From Prunella strophiata (Eukaryota; Chordata; Aves; Passeriformes; Prunellidae): a stretch of DNA of 64,000 nt. How positions within the stretch are numbered: the stretch's first letter is position 1; each line of letters begins with the position of its first letter. This document shows, piece by piece, positions 23,636-36,830 of the stretch. The DNA lies in the NCBI GenBank assembly GCA_036583965.1, contig JAZBQD010000014.1:67789395-67853394 (forward strand). The letters are read 5' to 3'. The translations under genes were made by a program, and so were the position numbers. Below the pieces are notes generated by a model. That model did not search any database. It was not told the DNA's origin and saw only the letters and a list, made by a program, of their open reading frames with translations.

Positions 23636-25290
23636 TCAAATTATTGACAGCATTAATTTTTAGAAAAACCATCACCCTGGATGTTTTCCATAGTCTTTGG
23701 AGAAAGACAGCCTCCACCATAGCAGGCCTCAGAGAAATTACCAGGTGTTGATATACCCTCAGTGATCAAAAGAAAGGATCCTGTAAAGGAACATATTTGT
23801 CCTATCTGGCTAACTTTGAAAACTGATAGCATTCATGTTCAAAGAGCCAGAATGGCAGGATTTATATACCAGCACATTTCCACCTCAGCTTAAAGCTGGA
23901 ATTGCTGTGAGAATGTGTAGGTGATCTTGCTAGCAGAGTCAGTATGAAAGTTCAGTTGAAATTTGTACAGCTCTTGAAAGACTGGAGACATTACTCAATG
24001 TCAGAATTACTGTAGCCACACGTAGGATATTCACAGAGGTCACGTAGGACAGTGTGTGCTGGAGCACCAGCCAACATATTCAAGAGGTTTCCCAGTGCTT
24101 AAGGCCAGGCAGAACCACTAGAAGGGCTTGTGGAATCTCATTTCTTGCATCTTTCTCAGTTTTTTACAGTTGCCCATAATTAAGGCAAACAGATTCCAGC
24201 CTAAAGGGCTAAGTGGTGCTGTGGGTTACATTTCATGCAACCAGCCAGTGAATGCCATGTTTGACTCACAGGTCGGATTCCCCATTGCTCCCAGTGTCTG
24301 TCGTGGCAAAGTTCAGGGATGGCAAAGGAGGCAGCTGAAATTTCCAGCCTCAGACACCTGCACAGCCCCAGCACAATCTGCAGCAGCTCCAGCGTGGTGT
24401 GGGTGGAATAGTAAATAGCAGGAGAGAAGGGGGTGAGGCAGCATCTGCTGAATTTAGGAGTGTTTTATTTGAGCAGGCCTGGACACCTACCCCAGGACTC
24501 TGACAGGAACAAGCTAAAGAACTTTTTGAAGTATTACTGTTATTTTTTAGGAAGTCTGAAAAAACTACAGAGGTTTGGATAGTTGGAAATGTAGCTCTAA
24601 TATCCTTTAGAAGATCTAGCATTTTTCTACATAAGACAGTAAGAAATTTTCTGGCAGAGGCTCAAAGGCTCGTTCTTGCAGGTGTCAAGGGAACAGTCAT
24701 TCCATGAAGACCCCCACAAAAAAAATCCTCTTCCTTTATGCTTCTTATGCAGTGTAAAATTCTGTTCTTTGTCCTCAACATTTTACCAGATTTGAAGGTG
24801 ATGACAAGGTAAAGAATCAATGTGCAGAATTTCAGTTAGCTGACTTAAATAGCCATGAAGAATCAAAATCCCCACCTTTTTCCTCCTTCATTTAGGATGG
24901 ATTGGAGAAGTTCCCTTCTGAAAATATCTATCTTTCTGAAAATAACTAATCCAGGTGGAGACAGCTCATCCACAGACCAGTCAAGTCAGGTGCCAGGACA
25001 ACCAACACTCTGCCATGCTGGCATGTCCCCAGGTCTCCTCTCCCATTCTTCAAGGCACGTTGGCTGCAGCAAATTCCCCAGCTATTGAGGCTGAATAAAA
25101 TGGAAACAAAATTCCTTGCAAAGTCTGAGCAGGGATGTGCTGACACACAGCAAAGAAAGCATTTGTTCACATTTCAGCAAACAGTTTTGCATTCAGCAGC
25201 CTGAGCATTGCTGGTATAGGCCAAACATGCCCAACAAACACTGCAGATGATGGTTCTTCAGTGCTGAGGAGTCATTCATCTTATTACAAG
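23636..25290. other. Unique non-coding DNA
   Basis: No gene or transposon recognised. Confidence 0.5.
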
Positions 25291-25556
25291 AGAACCATAG
25301 AATTGTCAAGGTTGGGAAAAGACCTCTAAGGTCCTCAAGTCCAATCATGAACCCAGCACTGTGTTAAATCATGAACCCAGGTCCAACATTAAACAATCCT
25401 CCCAGGTGCTACATGTATGTGTTTTCTGAACATTTCCAGAAATGGTGAATTCACCACCTCCCTGGGCAGTGTTTTCCATTCCTTGATCACCCTTTCAATG
25501 AAGAAATTTTTCCCAATATCCAATCTAACCCTTCCCTAGCAGAACTTGAGGCCAAA
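25291..25556 (-). mobile_element. CR1 LINE, 3' end fragment (reverse orientation)
   Basis: The + strand starts GAACCATAGAATTGTCAAGG, continues CTCAAGTCCAATCATGAACC, CCAGAAATGGTGAATTCACC and GAAGAAATTTTTCCCAATAT, and ends CAGAACTTGAGGCC. This is the second common CR1 3' region type. A 13-base word (AATCATGAACCCA) is duplicated inside it at about 25344 and 25367, an internal slippage event. Confidence 0.9.
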
Positions 25557-27227
25557 GATTTCTTCGTGCAGTGTGCAAGGACAGCATTAGGGAAAACAAA
25601 GAGGAGCTCCAGGTTTATCATCCAGGGATCCTGTTCTATTTACTTCACCTCTGCCTGCTCACTTGAGGGTTTAGACCTGCTCAGAGTGAGGTACTGGCTA
25701 CTGGGCCAGCCATGAGGGCAGCATGGGGCAAGTCAGGAGCAGAAACAGGTAGCAACCTGAAACACCAGCTGGTTTTGTTACAAGATACAGGCTCACTTTC
25801 ATCCTGGGAGAAGATTCAATTCACCCCAACTCAAACCACACACACCTGGCAAGCTCCCAGCTGGTCTTCACCCGGATACCCCCAGCTCCCACACTATGCC
25901 TTACTAGGCAGTTTCGCTGCTGCAAAATATCTGATAAGCCTTCCTGATCTTCCCACATGCTCCCTCACAGCTTCTGGTCCAACAGGCAGCTGCTGATGTG
26001 CTCCATCTGCCCTCCATGGCTCCCTGCCTGCTCCAAGGAGGATCTGCAAGCAGCAGGTGGAGCCTGGAGTAGCTGGGAATGGGGAGAAATCCTTGCAGCA
26101 TTACTTTTGTTATTCCTGGACCACCATGTCCTCCCCATGGATAACCCTCATGCACTGCCCAGCTCAATCTCCTCCATCTCATGTGCCTCTTCTCCTGTTG
26201 TGTTATGTCTGTGTATTTGAGAGGCTTGGGAAATTCAAACCTTTGAGATTTGGGGTTTCTCAGAGGTGGGTGACTTGCAGCTTGCCCTACCAGGAGCGTG
26301 GCAGCACCGTGACCTTCCCACTGCTCTCTCCAACATCTCCACCACTGCCCACACTGTCCACCACTCCTCACACCAAACTCACTCCAACTCCAGGGAAAAT
26401 TCCTGCTGAAACCAACAGGAACAGGCGAGGGCTACAGGGCCTGATTAATTATTTGTTAATTGCTGTAGAAGGCACTGGGGTGGCAGATAACTATCCATAA
26501 GTGGGATGCAGGTTGCATTTTTCCCCTAGTCTTCCACGGCTTTGTGAGACAGCCCAGATGCCCCGAATGTCAGCCTAGCCTCCAACAATGGGATTTGCTA
26601 GATCCCTTTGTTGTCTAAATTCCCTTAAGTGGAAATATGTTTTCTAACAGCACAGAAACTCTCCCCAAGGCTTCTGTTGTACCAGGTTAATCAACCATAC
26701 ATGACAGCAGAATTAGAGGTGCTAGTATTTTATGTTCTGCATCTAAAGTATGTTTCTTCGTGTGTACTTAACAGGCTTTAATTTTATAAAACATTGCGCA
26801 ACAAGGCACCTTGGGGAAGAGCAATTAACTCAGATTATGTTTTCGTTTCAGTGAATACCAAATGAGAAACTCAAATACTGATTTATGTAGCCACAAAGTC
26901 AAATCATGCTCCTTAATACTGCCTGATTTTTCAATGTGGCCGTCTTTGGTCACAGACAACCCTTTTAGTCCTGACATGCAATTAAGAAGTTGCTCAAACT
27001 GAACTCTCCCTTAAAAATATATCAAGATATTTTATAATCACGATACACAGACAACCAGTCCTGTTTGAAGTTAATTATGAGACTCCTATCATCTTCAGTG
27101 AGAGCAGGAGTAAACCTACTGAGGACATTTTGGTATAATTTTCCTGCTGATGACTATCACAGCCAGTTTATGTTAATTATGGATGGGGATAGGCACTGCT
27201 AAACAATTTGAAGGATGAAGGTACTAA
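25557..27227. other. Unique non-coding DNA
   Basis: No gene or transposon recognised. Overlapping open frames of 87-155 codons at 25.7-26.5 kb lie on both strands in locally GC-richer sequence. They show no known motif and no start or splice context that I trust. Confidence 0.45.
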
Positions 27228-27307
27228 TTTAGGATCCAATCTAGCTCTCATTAAAGTCAATGGAAAGATTCCTATTGACTCCTATGGAAGCTGGTTCAAG
27301 CCCATAA
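27228..27307. repeat. Ancient palindromic repeat relic
   Basis: The left half (GGATCCAATCTAGCTCTCAT, AAAGTCAATGG) and the right half (CCTATTGACTCCTATGGAAG, CTGGTTCAAGCCC) are approximate reverse complements of each other. The words CATTGAAGTCAATGG and ATTGACTTCAATGG are, from memory, the centre of an ancient inverted-repeat element widespread in amniotes. It is non-autonomous and long dead. Confidence 0.5.
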
Positions 27308-27566
27308 AGACCGAATGAGCTCATGTGAACCTTCTCATCCAATTTCTCACTGCAGAAAAGAAATGATGCATCAGCACCCTTGAACCACTATTCATGCAGA
27401 GGGCTTAATTTGGTCACCTTGAGTCACACACAGCAGCTCCTTAATGCACTGGCCATTCCCTTGGGATCAAGAGGTCTGTGGACAACATGCAGGGATTTGG
27501 GCTGATTCAGGATCCTGCTGTCTGAAGGATTTTTGATTGGAACTGCTCTACTGTGGGTTGCAACAA

Positions 27567-27652
27567 GGGGGGGGGAAGGAAAAGGAAAAGGAAAAGGAAA
27601 AGGAAAAGGAAAAGGAAAAGGAAAAGGAAAAGGAAAAGGAAAAGGAAAAGGG
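27567..27652. repeat. G9 run and (GGAAAA)n hexanucleotide array
   Basis: A nine-base G run followed by about twelve copies of GGAAAA ending at 27652. The period is a multiple of three, so a frame reads as a GKGKGK run (27533-27931 open frame). I take that as an artefact. Confidence 0.95.
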
Positions 27653-30600
27653 AATTTCCATCATAAACTCAGAAACAGCCTCAGTCACCATTTTCACATC
27701 TTCCAGGTGAGATGCAAGGAGCAAGCCCCTGACATTATTTTCCCCAGGGCATCAGGTGCATTCCTCCCCAGCTCAGCTGTGGGAAACCAACCTGATCCCA
27801 GCAGCACAGCAGGAGGGGGTTCATGGACCCCACTTCTCTCTCATCTCCTCTCCAAGGCAGTCCAGCCTCCTCTGCTCTTAAGCACTGATTCCTCTGCTCC
27901 CTCACTGGCAGCTGCCTGCCTGGCAGCCTGAACTGGGGACACCAACCTGAGTTTGAGGTCAGCAAAGCAAAAAACAGAGAATCCTGCCTCCCTGCCTGCA
28001 AGGTTTCTCAAGAGCCAGGCAGCCAGCAAGCCAGAAACTTTCATTCAATTCTCCCAAATGGGATGTATTAGAAAATTCCTTTTCATGCAAAAGATATTTT
28101 TTTTCCTATGTTATGAATCCTATGAAGTAGGTTTTACTTTTTCTCTTCACATGATCCACAATACCAAGAATAGCACCATCACCAAGAAAAAATTATTAAT
28201 GAGGCATTTTCTTTCCCTACAACAGAAAAATAATTATTTTTTTCTGGTCGAATCAGTCAGAAAAGGTCATTCAGTGTAAATAAGGTTGTCCTTACTGCTT
28301 ACTAAGAGACAGGATTTCTTTAGACACAAATATATTTAGTCTGTGAAAATTTCATAAAAAATGAAATGTGATTCCATCAAACAGAAGTAGAGTTATATTT
28401 CCACAGCCTTTTCCAGGACACCTAATTCTCATGCATGTCCCTCTCTGACAGATATCTCTTTAATAACAACACCCTATTACCTGTGTTCATTGCTCTAGGT
28501 TTGGGGGTTTTTTTTTCCCTTTTGCCTACCCCACTCATCAATAAATGTCTTACTACTTTTAGTTTGAATGCCAGTGTCAGCACAGCCAGGGAAAAGAAGC
28601 TGGATTGCCATCTGTCTGCTGTACTTACAGCGGAATCATTAATTAATTTCCAGCTGCAAATTTCTACCTGCTGATAATGTCCCAGCCACAAGGAAATAAG
28701 ATTGAATTTATGAATCCAGCCTGGTAATAAAAATGGTAAAACAAAATAACATTTTTGATACCGAGGAGTACTGTTGTATTCTTCAACATATAAAATAATT
28801 GTTCTGTTTTAGGCTCTTTCAGGGAAGAGCTGATGGTTAAGCACAAAATGGAGAATTTGTTGGGCTTTCCCACTTGGGTCTTCCAGGTGCCAAAAAAGAA
28901 AAAAAAAAAAAAAAAGCTGCTATATCATGAGTACTTACTTCTCTGCGACAGGATATTAACTGTCAGCCAAGCAGCCCATCAGATAGCTTGGCTTGCCGTC
29001 TCTGGGCCAGGAATTAAGATTCCTATGGCCCTTAGTCAGCATTGCTACCAGGGAAGGCAGAGAGAGCCCTCCCCCTTGCCAAGAGAGTAGCAGTGCTGGT
29101 GAGCTCGTCCCTGACAGAAGTCACTCTTTGCATATCTTCCACCCATCAGTCTGGGAATTAAGAGATAAGGAGCATTTCCGTACATAAATAACCTCTGAGC
29201 TGTCTTTGAAAATAGAGCTCTGCGTTTTTCAGCTTACCACTGGAGATGGCATTCCTGCTTATGCAAGACTTGTTCATCCCAGCCGTGACTCAACCTTGCA
29301 GGAAGAATGAAGGCCACCCCCGACCCCTGTACTGCCAGGGTGACTGGATCCCCAGGGCAGAAACCTGCCCTGCTCCTCCCTCTCCCAGCAAAATGCAGAA
29401 AAGTCTGAAATTTCTGCCTTCCCCAGGGGGCTGGCGCTGCTCCCTAAGGAAGGGTAATTCCACCTGTGGGATCAGTTTCAGATCTGCCCATGCTGGCTGA
29501 AAAAAATCTCCATTCTCATCTGGTATGTCACAGTTCCCCCTGTCCTGTGAGTGTTTTCCTTCTTCCATCAGCTGGCTGCAGACACCCTCGTCTGCTCCAG
29601 CCAAAAAACACCTGCTCTTTGAGCTGCCTACACCAACCTCACTCCTGCATGGATGGTGATCATGTGGGGCTGACACCAAAGAGAGCAGGACAAAGAAATG
29701 GCAGCCTGCTGTCCCCTTGCAGCTGCCTGCCCCCGTGATGATCCCCCTGGGATGCTGGGGGAGCCCTGGGGTGCTCTGTGGAGTGAGGAAGGCATGGCTG
29801 GAGGCAGAAGAACAATGCCTGCTGCAGGTTTGAGTGTGCAGTGGTCACACTGTGGCACCAAGATGCAGACCCATGCTGGAACTGCAAGGAGAGTTTTTGG
29901 CACTGAGGGTGCCAAATTCCTTTCCATAACCCTTCCATAAACCCTCTCTCCTTCCCCTGCTGCACATCCTGAGATTCCTTTTCTGGATGTAGAGAGGCAA
30001 AAGCAAAGGAAGGATTCCAGCATATTTTGTTCAGTTAGCATATCCTGCTGCATGTGGGAAAATGTGTACTTAGAGCACCATTCCACCTCCTCCTTATCAC
30101 AGCCCTGTGGCACTTGCACAGAGAACCAGCAAGAGAGACCAGAGAAAAGGACCTGCAATCTGCAATTCTGCAAACTGGCTGAGGACAATGGTCAGAGGGA
30201 CACAGATATCTTATCTCTCTCTGATTCCCCCCTGGCTGTTTCCAGGATGTCACTCACAGAGTAGCTGTTACCCCCAAAATTGCTGGAGGTGATATTCTGA
30301 TCTCTGTTGTTTCTCATCTACACCCAGCTCTGCTGGCTGGGAGGCAGATGGTCCCACATTGTGATGGGAGCAGCACACCAAATCCCCTCACACCCCTGGC
30401 CAGGTCACACAGTCCTTCCCACTACTGTGTGCCCACAATTCCCTCACATAAACCTTTTTTTTTTTTTTTTTTTAATCTCTGGACAGATGCAATAATATTT
30501 CTTGGTTTTGTTTTCCCCTGCTCTTCACTCTGGGCAAATGTGGGCTCTTCAGTTTCATCACACTCTCCAGGCATTCCATCAGCTCACCCTGTCCAAGGAT

Positions 30601-33600
30601 TTTCCTCTCATTGCTGTGGCCTTCATTCCCTGAGACATACAGGTCTTGCCATGCCACCACAGGCCTTACCTTGTGTAAAGCAGGCGTAGAAAAATGAAAT
30701 GCTTTCTCTGCTTTTTCTCAGCCCCTTCTCAAGCCTCACTGAGCTACTCCAGGGCATTGGTTTTCTGTCCTCTCCTCTTCCCTGTGCATTCTGAATAGTA
30801 ATTTCTGTCTAGAAAGACCAACATATATTATAGAACCATAGAAAATGCCCAAAACACCCACATTGATGAAAAACTAGAGCTGATCTTAGGGCACTATATT
30901 GGGCCAAATACAGATAATTGAACATAAACACTACAGAAATCTTATAAAATATCCTCCTATTCAAAGAAATCCCAAGAAAAATGGGAATATCAACCTTTCT
31001 GCACTCCTGTGCTACTTCCAAAGAGAACTTTTACTCCTGATCTAAAGAGATCAAGAGAGATCTCTTTCCTCCCTGCCTCACCCTCACTCAGCCATGTTTT
31101 CCTATGCCCTCTGTTATTCTTTGGGGCAGAAGATAGATGGAGGAGCACTCTAACCCAGGTGCATCCCATTCAATTTCCATGTCCTAAGAGAGATACCTCA
31201 GTGAGGAGCAAGAGAGGGAGTTCCCACTGGAGGAGGGTTTAGATCTCAGTTTTATTGACTTGACTCTTTCAATTCATGACCATGGAAGGATCAGAAGATA
31301 AACTACCACTTCAGTGGATATTTTGTTTTCATGGCTGAAGGCATTCCAAGACCATGATGAATGATGATGAATTTCTTTTCCCGTTTTTGATTTTGGTAAG
31401 CAGGGGAAATTTAGAGTTCTGTTCCAAAAAAAAAAAAAAAAAATCATATAAATAACCATTATCAGTAAAAGAGGCAAAATTCAGGGTGCAAAATGCAGAA
31501 GCAGTTATTATCTGAATTTAGACTCCACTTCTAGCACTTCAAGATGGAAGGTATTCCTCTACCTCTCCCACCCATTTCTCTGAAATCTCATTACTTCAGT
31601 GAGTAGTTCCAGCACAAACTGAGGTAAATTTTAGGGGCAGTATTGTTAAAAGAAGACAAAAAATTTTTGCTCTCAAAGTGTTTCAAAGACATTTGCTTTC
31701 TTTCATGCAACACTCCTTGTCACAGATTTTGTTCTCCACAGCTTCCATCCCACAGAACCCAGCATTCCCAGCATAGCTGAGGAACTGGACTTGGCCAAGC
31801 AGGCAAAGCTATAACTATACCTATGGTGTGTTCCCAGCTAAGAACAGAAACAACATTTAGGCTTTAAAGCAATCTTGTCAGAGAGGCAGATCAAATAATG
31901 ATGGCTAACACAGCAACATCTCTGCCCACAAGAGACACAACACACAGCGAGTGTTTGTGAAAAGATTTCCCACTGACTCCCAGAGATATGCATCATCACA
32001 GCCAGAGCATGGGTGGGGTGAGAAGGACAAGCCACATGAGGGTAAATATGTCCAAATGTGCTATCTATCTCTTACTACCACCAACAGCCAGGATAAAAGA
32101 GCTGGAATCATGAAGTGAGGAGGAGGAGGAGGTTGAAAAACCCTAGTGAGGATAGAGAATTAGGGAGACAGCCAAGATGACTGATAGATGCTTTTCATTG
32201 TTGTTCTGGACATTTTTGGCTGGAGGTCTCCAACCTGCACTGGGGCTTTCTGTTCTTCCACAGTCCCTGAATGGTTTTGATAGTAGGGCTTTCCCTGAGT
32301 TTTCTGTCCTTCAGATCCCACCAAAAGCACAAGTGGGCACACACACATCCCCATCACACCCCAGTATGGAAAGAATAAACATCTCAAAACCACAGGCAGA
32401 GTGGGAAAGATACCAGAGGTCAATCAGCCAGGGGAACAGGTTGCAGTGGAAAGATTAACTCATGAGTTGTGTGACACAGTGAAGGACCTTCATAACTTCC
32501 CCAGAAAGAATTTCATCACCTTCAACTGCAAAATATTAATGGCAGCACCATCTGTTTTCCCACCAATGTGCATTGTTTCAGTTTTCTTGGGTCATTTCTC
32601 TCTACATCCACCAATAAAAAGCCCCTGGAGGAGGCCTTCATCAGCAAGTGGGCACCTCAGGACAGCATCTCACTGCGGACTTCCTCAGAAGGTCTGGTTT
32701 ATCTCTGATCCTAATGAATCACTGGGAATCCCTGTGAGTAAATTTGATAGTGGAGTTCAGCCAACACTGAGCACTTCAGAAAATCCCAGCCCAAAACACT
32801 CTCAGGTGTAAGGGATGGGCTGAGAGCAGATCAGGTGGCTTCTCCTGAAGAGTCATCTTCATCCATGACATTGGGAGATCTCTTAGTGCTCTGCTTTAGG
32901 AAGTCAGGTCATTTTTCATATTTTTTCATATGTGAACATCACATCACTGTTGCACACACATGCCATGACTATATTCACTGCATGGTGTTGAGAGACACCT
33001 AAACAAAAACCTGAGGTTTCTGCTGTAGATTATGACTGGGAAAGTTTTGACAGTTTTTATGCTGACAAATATGGCATTCCACATCAAAAATCTTGAAAGT
33101 TCTCGGGGCCAAGAAATCTCCATGGAGAAGAAAAGTAAGGACTTTTTGTTATTTTTATCCATTTCTAAAGAGGGATGCAGGATCCTAAATTTAGGTCCCC
33201 ACTTGAAAACAAAATTCCTGATTCAAGTGGTTTCACAAACACATTCGCATAAGAAGCCCAGGGGGAAAAAAGCAATGCAGACCCACACTGGAATCAGGAG
33301 ATGGCCATTCCACGCCTTTGTTTTGCAATCTTTACTTGTGGCTAAAAGCAAAGCCAATTAAAGTAAACAGGAATCTGGAATCTGTTGTTGACACCAAGGC
33401 CTTGGAACAAGACTTTCAGCCAAAACTTTATAATGAATCAACATCTCAAGGCCTGTTTCAGTGGAAATTAAAAAACAATAATAATTAAAAAAAAAAAAAA
33501 AACCCTTTAAAAAATTAAAGGAGAAAAAAAGATATTATAAAAAGAGAGAGATTCTTAACTTGCATGACCAACCAGATTCAGTAAAGCAAGCATGAAAATG

Positions 33601-35799
33601 TGGAGGCTCAAATCGATCCCAGAAACAAATTCTGGAAACAAAGCATCATCCATCTCTATCTGGACTGGATTGTCACAAGCTCTTCCCACAATCAAACTAA
33701 GTGATGGAGACTTCCAATACAAGCTGTAGTTCTCCATTTGAATTTACTTCTACTTCTGAACTGATCAAAGATTAGGGCATTTTCAGATCAACTCTAACAA
33801 GTAACTTGTTTTCAGCATCCAAGCCCCCTCTATGCTTTAATCTGTCTCTTCTAACTTTAATCTAGTTAAAAACAAAGTTATATGCCTATATGGCTTTTTT
33901 GTCTGAATTAACTAACTCATGTAAGTCAATACAAGAGCAAGAAGCACTTCATGTAATCCTACCTCTGCTTTATCAAAGTATTTACATATGCTCCTCTCTT
34001 TAAGCTCAACTATGAGTGTATTTATGTGTTTTCAGGAACTGAGACATACGGTTTTAATGACATGAAATCAGAGACTTCTTCCTATCTGAAACAGCACCTC
34101 TACCTTCCCCTGAGCATTAGAGTTTAAACAGTAAATGACTTTGATCTCAGCTACCCTTTATTTTGGTTGTGGAAGTTGCAAAATGAAAACCCACATGACA
34201 AGGCTATGCCAAACAAATTAACACACCGCTCTGCCCGTCCCTGCCGAACCCCCAGCCTGTGAATATGAGACAGAGATTTAGTCTAAGTTCTACTGAAAGT
34301 TAAAATACATTAAATGGGACAGAATATCACACAACTAGGCCTAGTGAGACTTTTTTCACTGTTTTGGTCAGAGGATGTGGGAGTTAGCTGAGAATGTTTT
34401 CCAAAAGAATTGGTGGAAAAGATCTGTTCTTTTCACGTTCAGTACTACCCAAAATAAAATACAGCATAGTCTCATGTCCAGAAGAAGTAACAAAATCAAC
34501 TATGAAGGTAAAACTCATAGAAATCAAGTGTGAAATTGTGTTGAGGAGATCTCCCTCTGACTTTGTTTTTAGTCAAGTTCCCTCACTGTAGCAAACTGGA
34601 GCATGACATGCTCCACTCCTGGTGTCTACCCATGATGCACAGCCTGGCATTTCAAGTATAAATTTTGTTAAGTATGTCAGGCATCTGGTAAATATTAACT
34701 GTCCTGCACACAAGATGGAAGGTAGGTTGGAGGTTGGTCTTCAGCACAGTGTGCTCCATGGCACCAGCAATTTTCTGTTGATTCTGTACAATGGAAAGGA
34801 CCACCTCAACCACATCCATGGCCTCCTCTCATTCCCATCATCTCCCTCTGACTGACAGAGGTTCTCAGTGTTGACACAATGCTGAAAAAAAAATTGAGGT
34901 TTAGGGTTTTTTATTTGGGTTTTTTGTTTGTTTGTTTCCCTTTTTTGGCCAACTGAGTTTATGGCCAGATCAGTTCCCTGATCTGTATCACCATGCAGAT
35001 CCATGAACATTACTGTAAGCACAAAGGGAATGAGTGGCTCTAGGGAAAAGGGAACTCAAAGGACCCTTCCAGTAACTCTTTCCAGGAGATTTTTCAAGAG
35101 CTATGCCAGATTAAAGCAATGACTTAATCACAGCATTAAACAGTCAGCCTTTACTCAGGCAAATTTTCCATTATCAAAGGACCGTTTATGTCAGTGGGAA
35201 AAATCCCTATTCTCAAAGGACTCTGGAAGTGCAGTGACAAGAGAAGTGCAAGTATTTTTAAGAGTTATCCCAGAATTTGGTTTGTACTGAAAAAAATTAT
35301 AAACTTCATCTTGATTTAGGTTTAAACCCCCAGAGCTTTCACCTGTGTTTCATGCACCATTCTTAGAGCAAGAAATCTACCTTTCCCAGAAGGTTTTCCC
35401 AGAGCTGCTATGTACTGGGATCTCGTGGAGAAAAGCATCAGACCCAGAAAAATCTGTCACATGCCGCTGACCGTCTGAGCTTCACTCCCCAAAAGGCTCC
35501 CAGCCCATCAAACATGAGGCTAAGAGAAATGGGAAAGTGGCTTTTCCTTACACTCCCAATGAAGGGTTTTGTGCCATCCCTGACAAGCTGTGTGTGTGTA
35601 ATCCCAGGGCAAGCATGTGTCATGGGACAAGAGGCTGTTTATGCCCCAGGACCATACGCGCTGAACTCAACCAAGGGGAAACTTCCCCACAACACAGGCA
35701 GCTTTTTTGTGGAAACAACAAAACAAAAGGGAGTGCTGGGACCGGCTGCCCCCTCAATTGGAGGAGTGGAGGGTGTTGTTTCCAGCAATCCACCTGCGT
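27653..35799. other. Unique non-coding DNA, about 8 kb
   Basis: No exon, RNA gene or transposon that I can support. Homopolymer runs occur near 28893 (A), 30452 (T), 31425 (A) and 33488 (A), and a TTTG run at 34921-34940. The longest open frame (186 codons, minus strand, 29628-30188) overlaps others on both strands and resembles no protein I know. Confidence 0.45.
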
Positions 35800-36430
35800 G
35801 TTCATATCTGTCTCATTTGCATGCGTTTGTTTAAGCTTTTTAATTAGCAGGAGGCCAGATCCTGATTACATACACACGCGGGTACTGCTCAATTGATCCC
35901 GATGCTGGCTCATCTTGCTGACCTTACAAACCATCTACCAACACCTTCCATTCAGCCCAGAGACAGAAGACACGTATCAGGCACATCAGAGAGTGAAGGG
36001 AGGGAGAGCAGCAGGAGTGGTTCGCCGAGGAGATAACAACAGCTCTTCTCTCTGCACCGCTGTGGGATGGGATGGGGCTGGGCATGACCTGGCAAGTCCT
36101 GCTGATTTGCTTCATCCCACAGATTACCCAGCAGCCCAGCATCGGTGCAGCCCCACTGCCGATCACATGATATCACCCAGCATAAATGCACTTAAATTGC
36201 TCAAGAGCCATATGCAGCCCAAGAGCCCCCATGGGTATGAAGTATCTCGCTTTCCCATGCTGCGAGATCAGAATCAGGCGCACTATTGGGTTAGGGAGCG
36301 GCAATAGTTGTTCCATAATTAACTCTGAAACCGGGTTCTCATTAGACCTTGCTTTTCATAAATACCCTTCCCTCCACACATGCCTAATTTCCTACTACTC
36401 ATCAGGGAGGTTAATAGGGACTGAAGTCAG
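35800..36430. promoter_or_regulatory. Candidate conserved non-coding element / enhancer block
   Basis: Seen: an octamer-type site (ATTTGCAT, about 35814), a TTAATTAG homeodomain-type site (about 35839), and many CpGs that are otherwise scarce here (for example at 35877-35901, 36023-36027, 36248-36300 and 36332), in sequence with no transposon. CpG retention and dense homeobox sites are typical of constrained developmental enhancers. Conservation itself cannot be judged from one genome. Confidence 0.3.
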
Positions 36431-36580
36431 TCGTAAAACTCCCATGGGCTCCACTAAGGTAGATTCACACCCACACAAGAAAGGGCAGTGAACTGGGTGC
36501 ATCTCTTTAACTATCTTTTTTTTCCTCGATATATGCACAGCACCTTGCTGTGTGAAGAGCAAGCCAGGCTGCTGCTGCCA
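36431..36580. other. Unique spacer
   Basis: No feature recognised. Confidence 0.4.
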
Positions 36581-36830
36581 ATGAATGTTAAATACGTGTC
36601 ACAGTGACACTCTGAAAGGGCAGGATATTATATCACCCTCCACATTGTGCAGAGTGTTTGCTCAGTGTCAGCTCTATTCAAAACTACTGTCACATCTCTC
36701 TTGGATTTTTTTTTTTATTGTCGCTCAGTGCTGTTGTTCCTGGGGCACATGCATGCTCCCTCATTTATTCATGGTGCCCTGTATCTGCAAAACAATAAAT
36801 GTGGGCAGGTGTCTTGTTCCATACAGAGCA
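36581..36830. promoter_or_regulatory. Candidate conserved non-coding element with palindrome
   Basis: It contains GTGTCACAGTGACAC (36596-36610), a palindrome with a single central base, and transposon-free sequence with a TTTATT...AATAAATG segment. The call rests on appearance only. Confidence 0.2.

Noticed and set aside
27533..27931. 132-codon open frame with a GKGKGK run
   Set aside because: The hexanucleotide period keeps the frame open. The part outside the repeat shows no known motif.
29628..30188. 186-codon minus-strand open frame
   Set aside because: It overlaps open frames on both strands in locally GC-richer DNA and has no familiar motif.
30825..30850. ATAGAACCATAGAAAAT, resembling a reversed CR1 terminus
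   Set aside because: The adjacent sequence lacks every other CR1 word.
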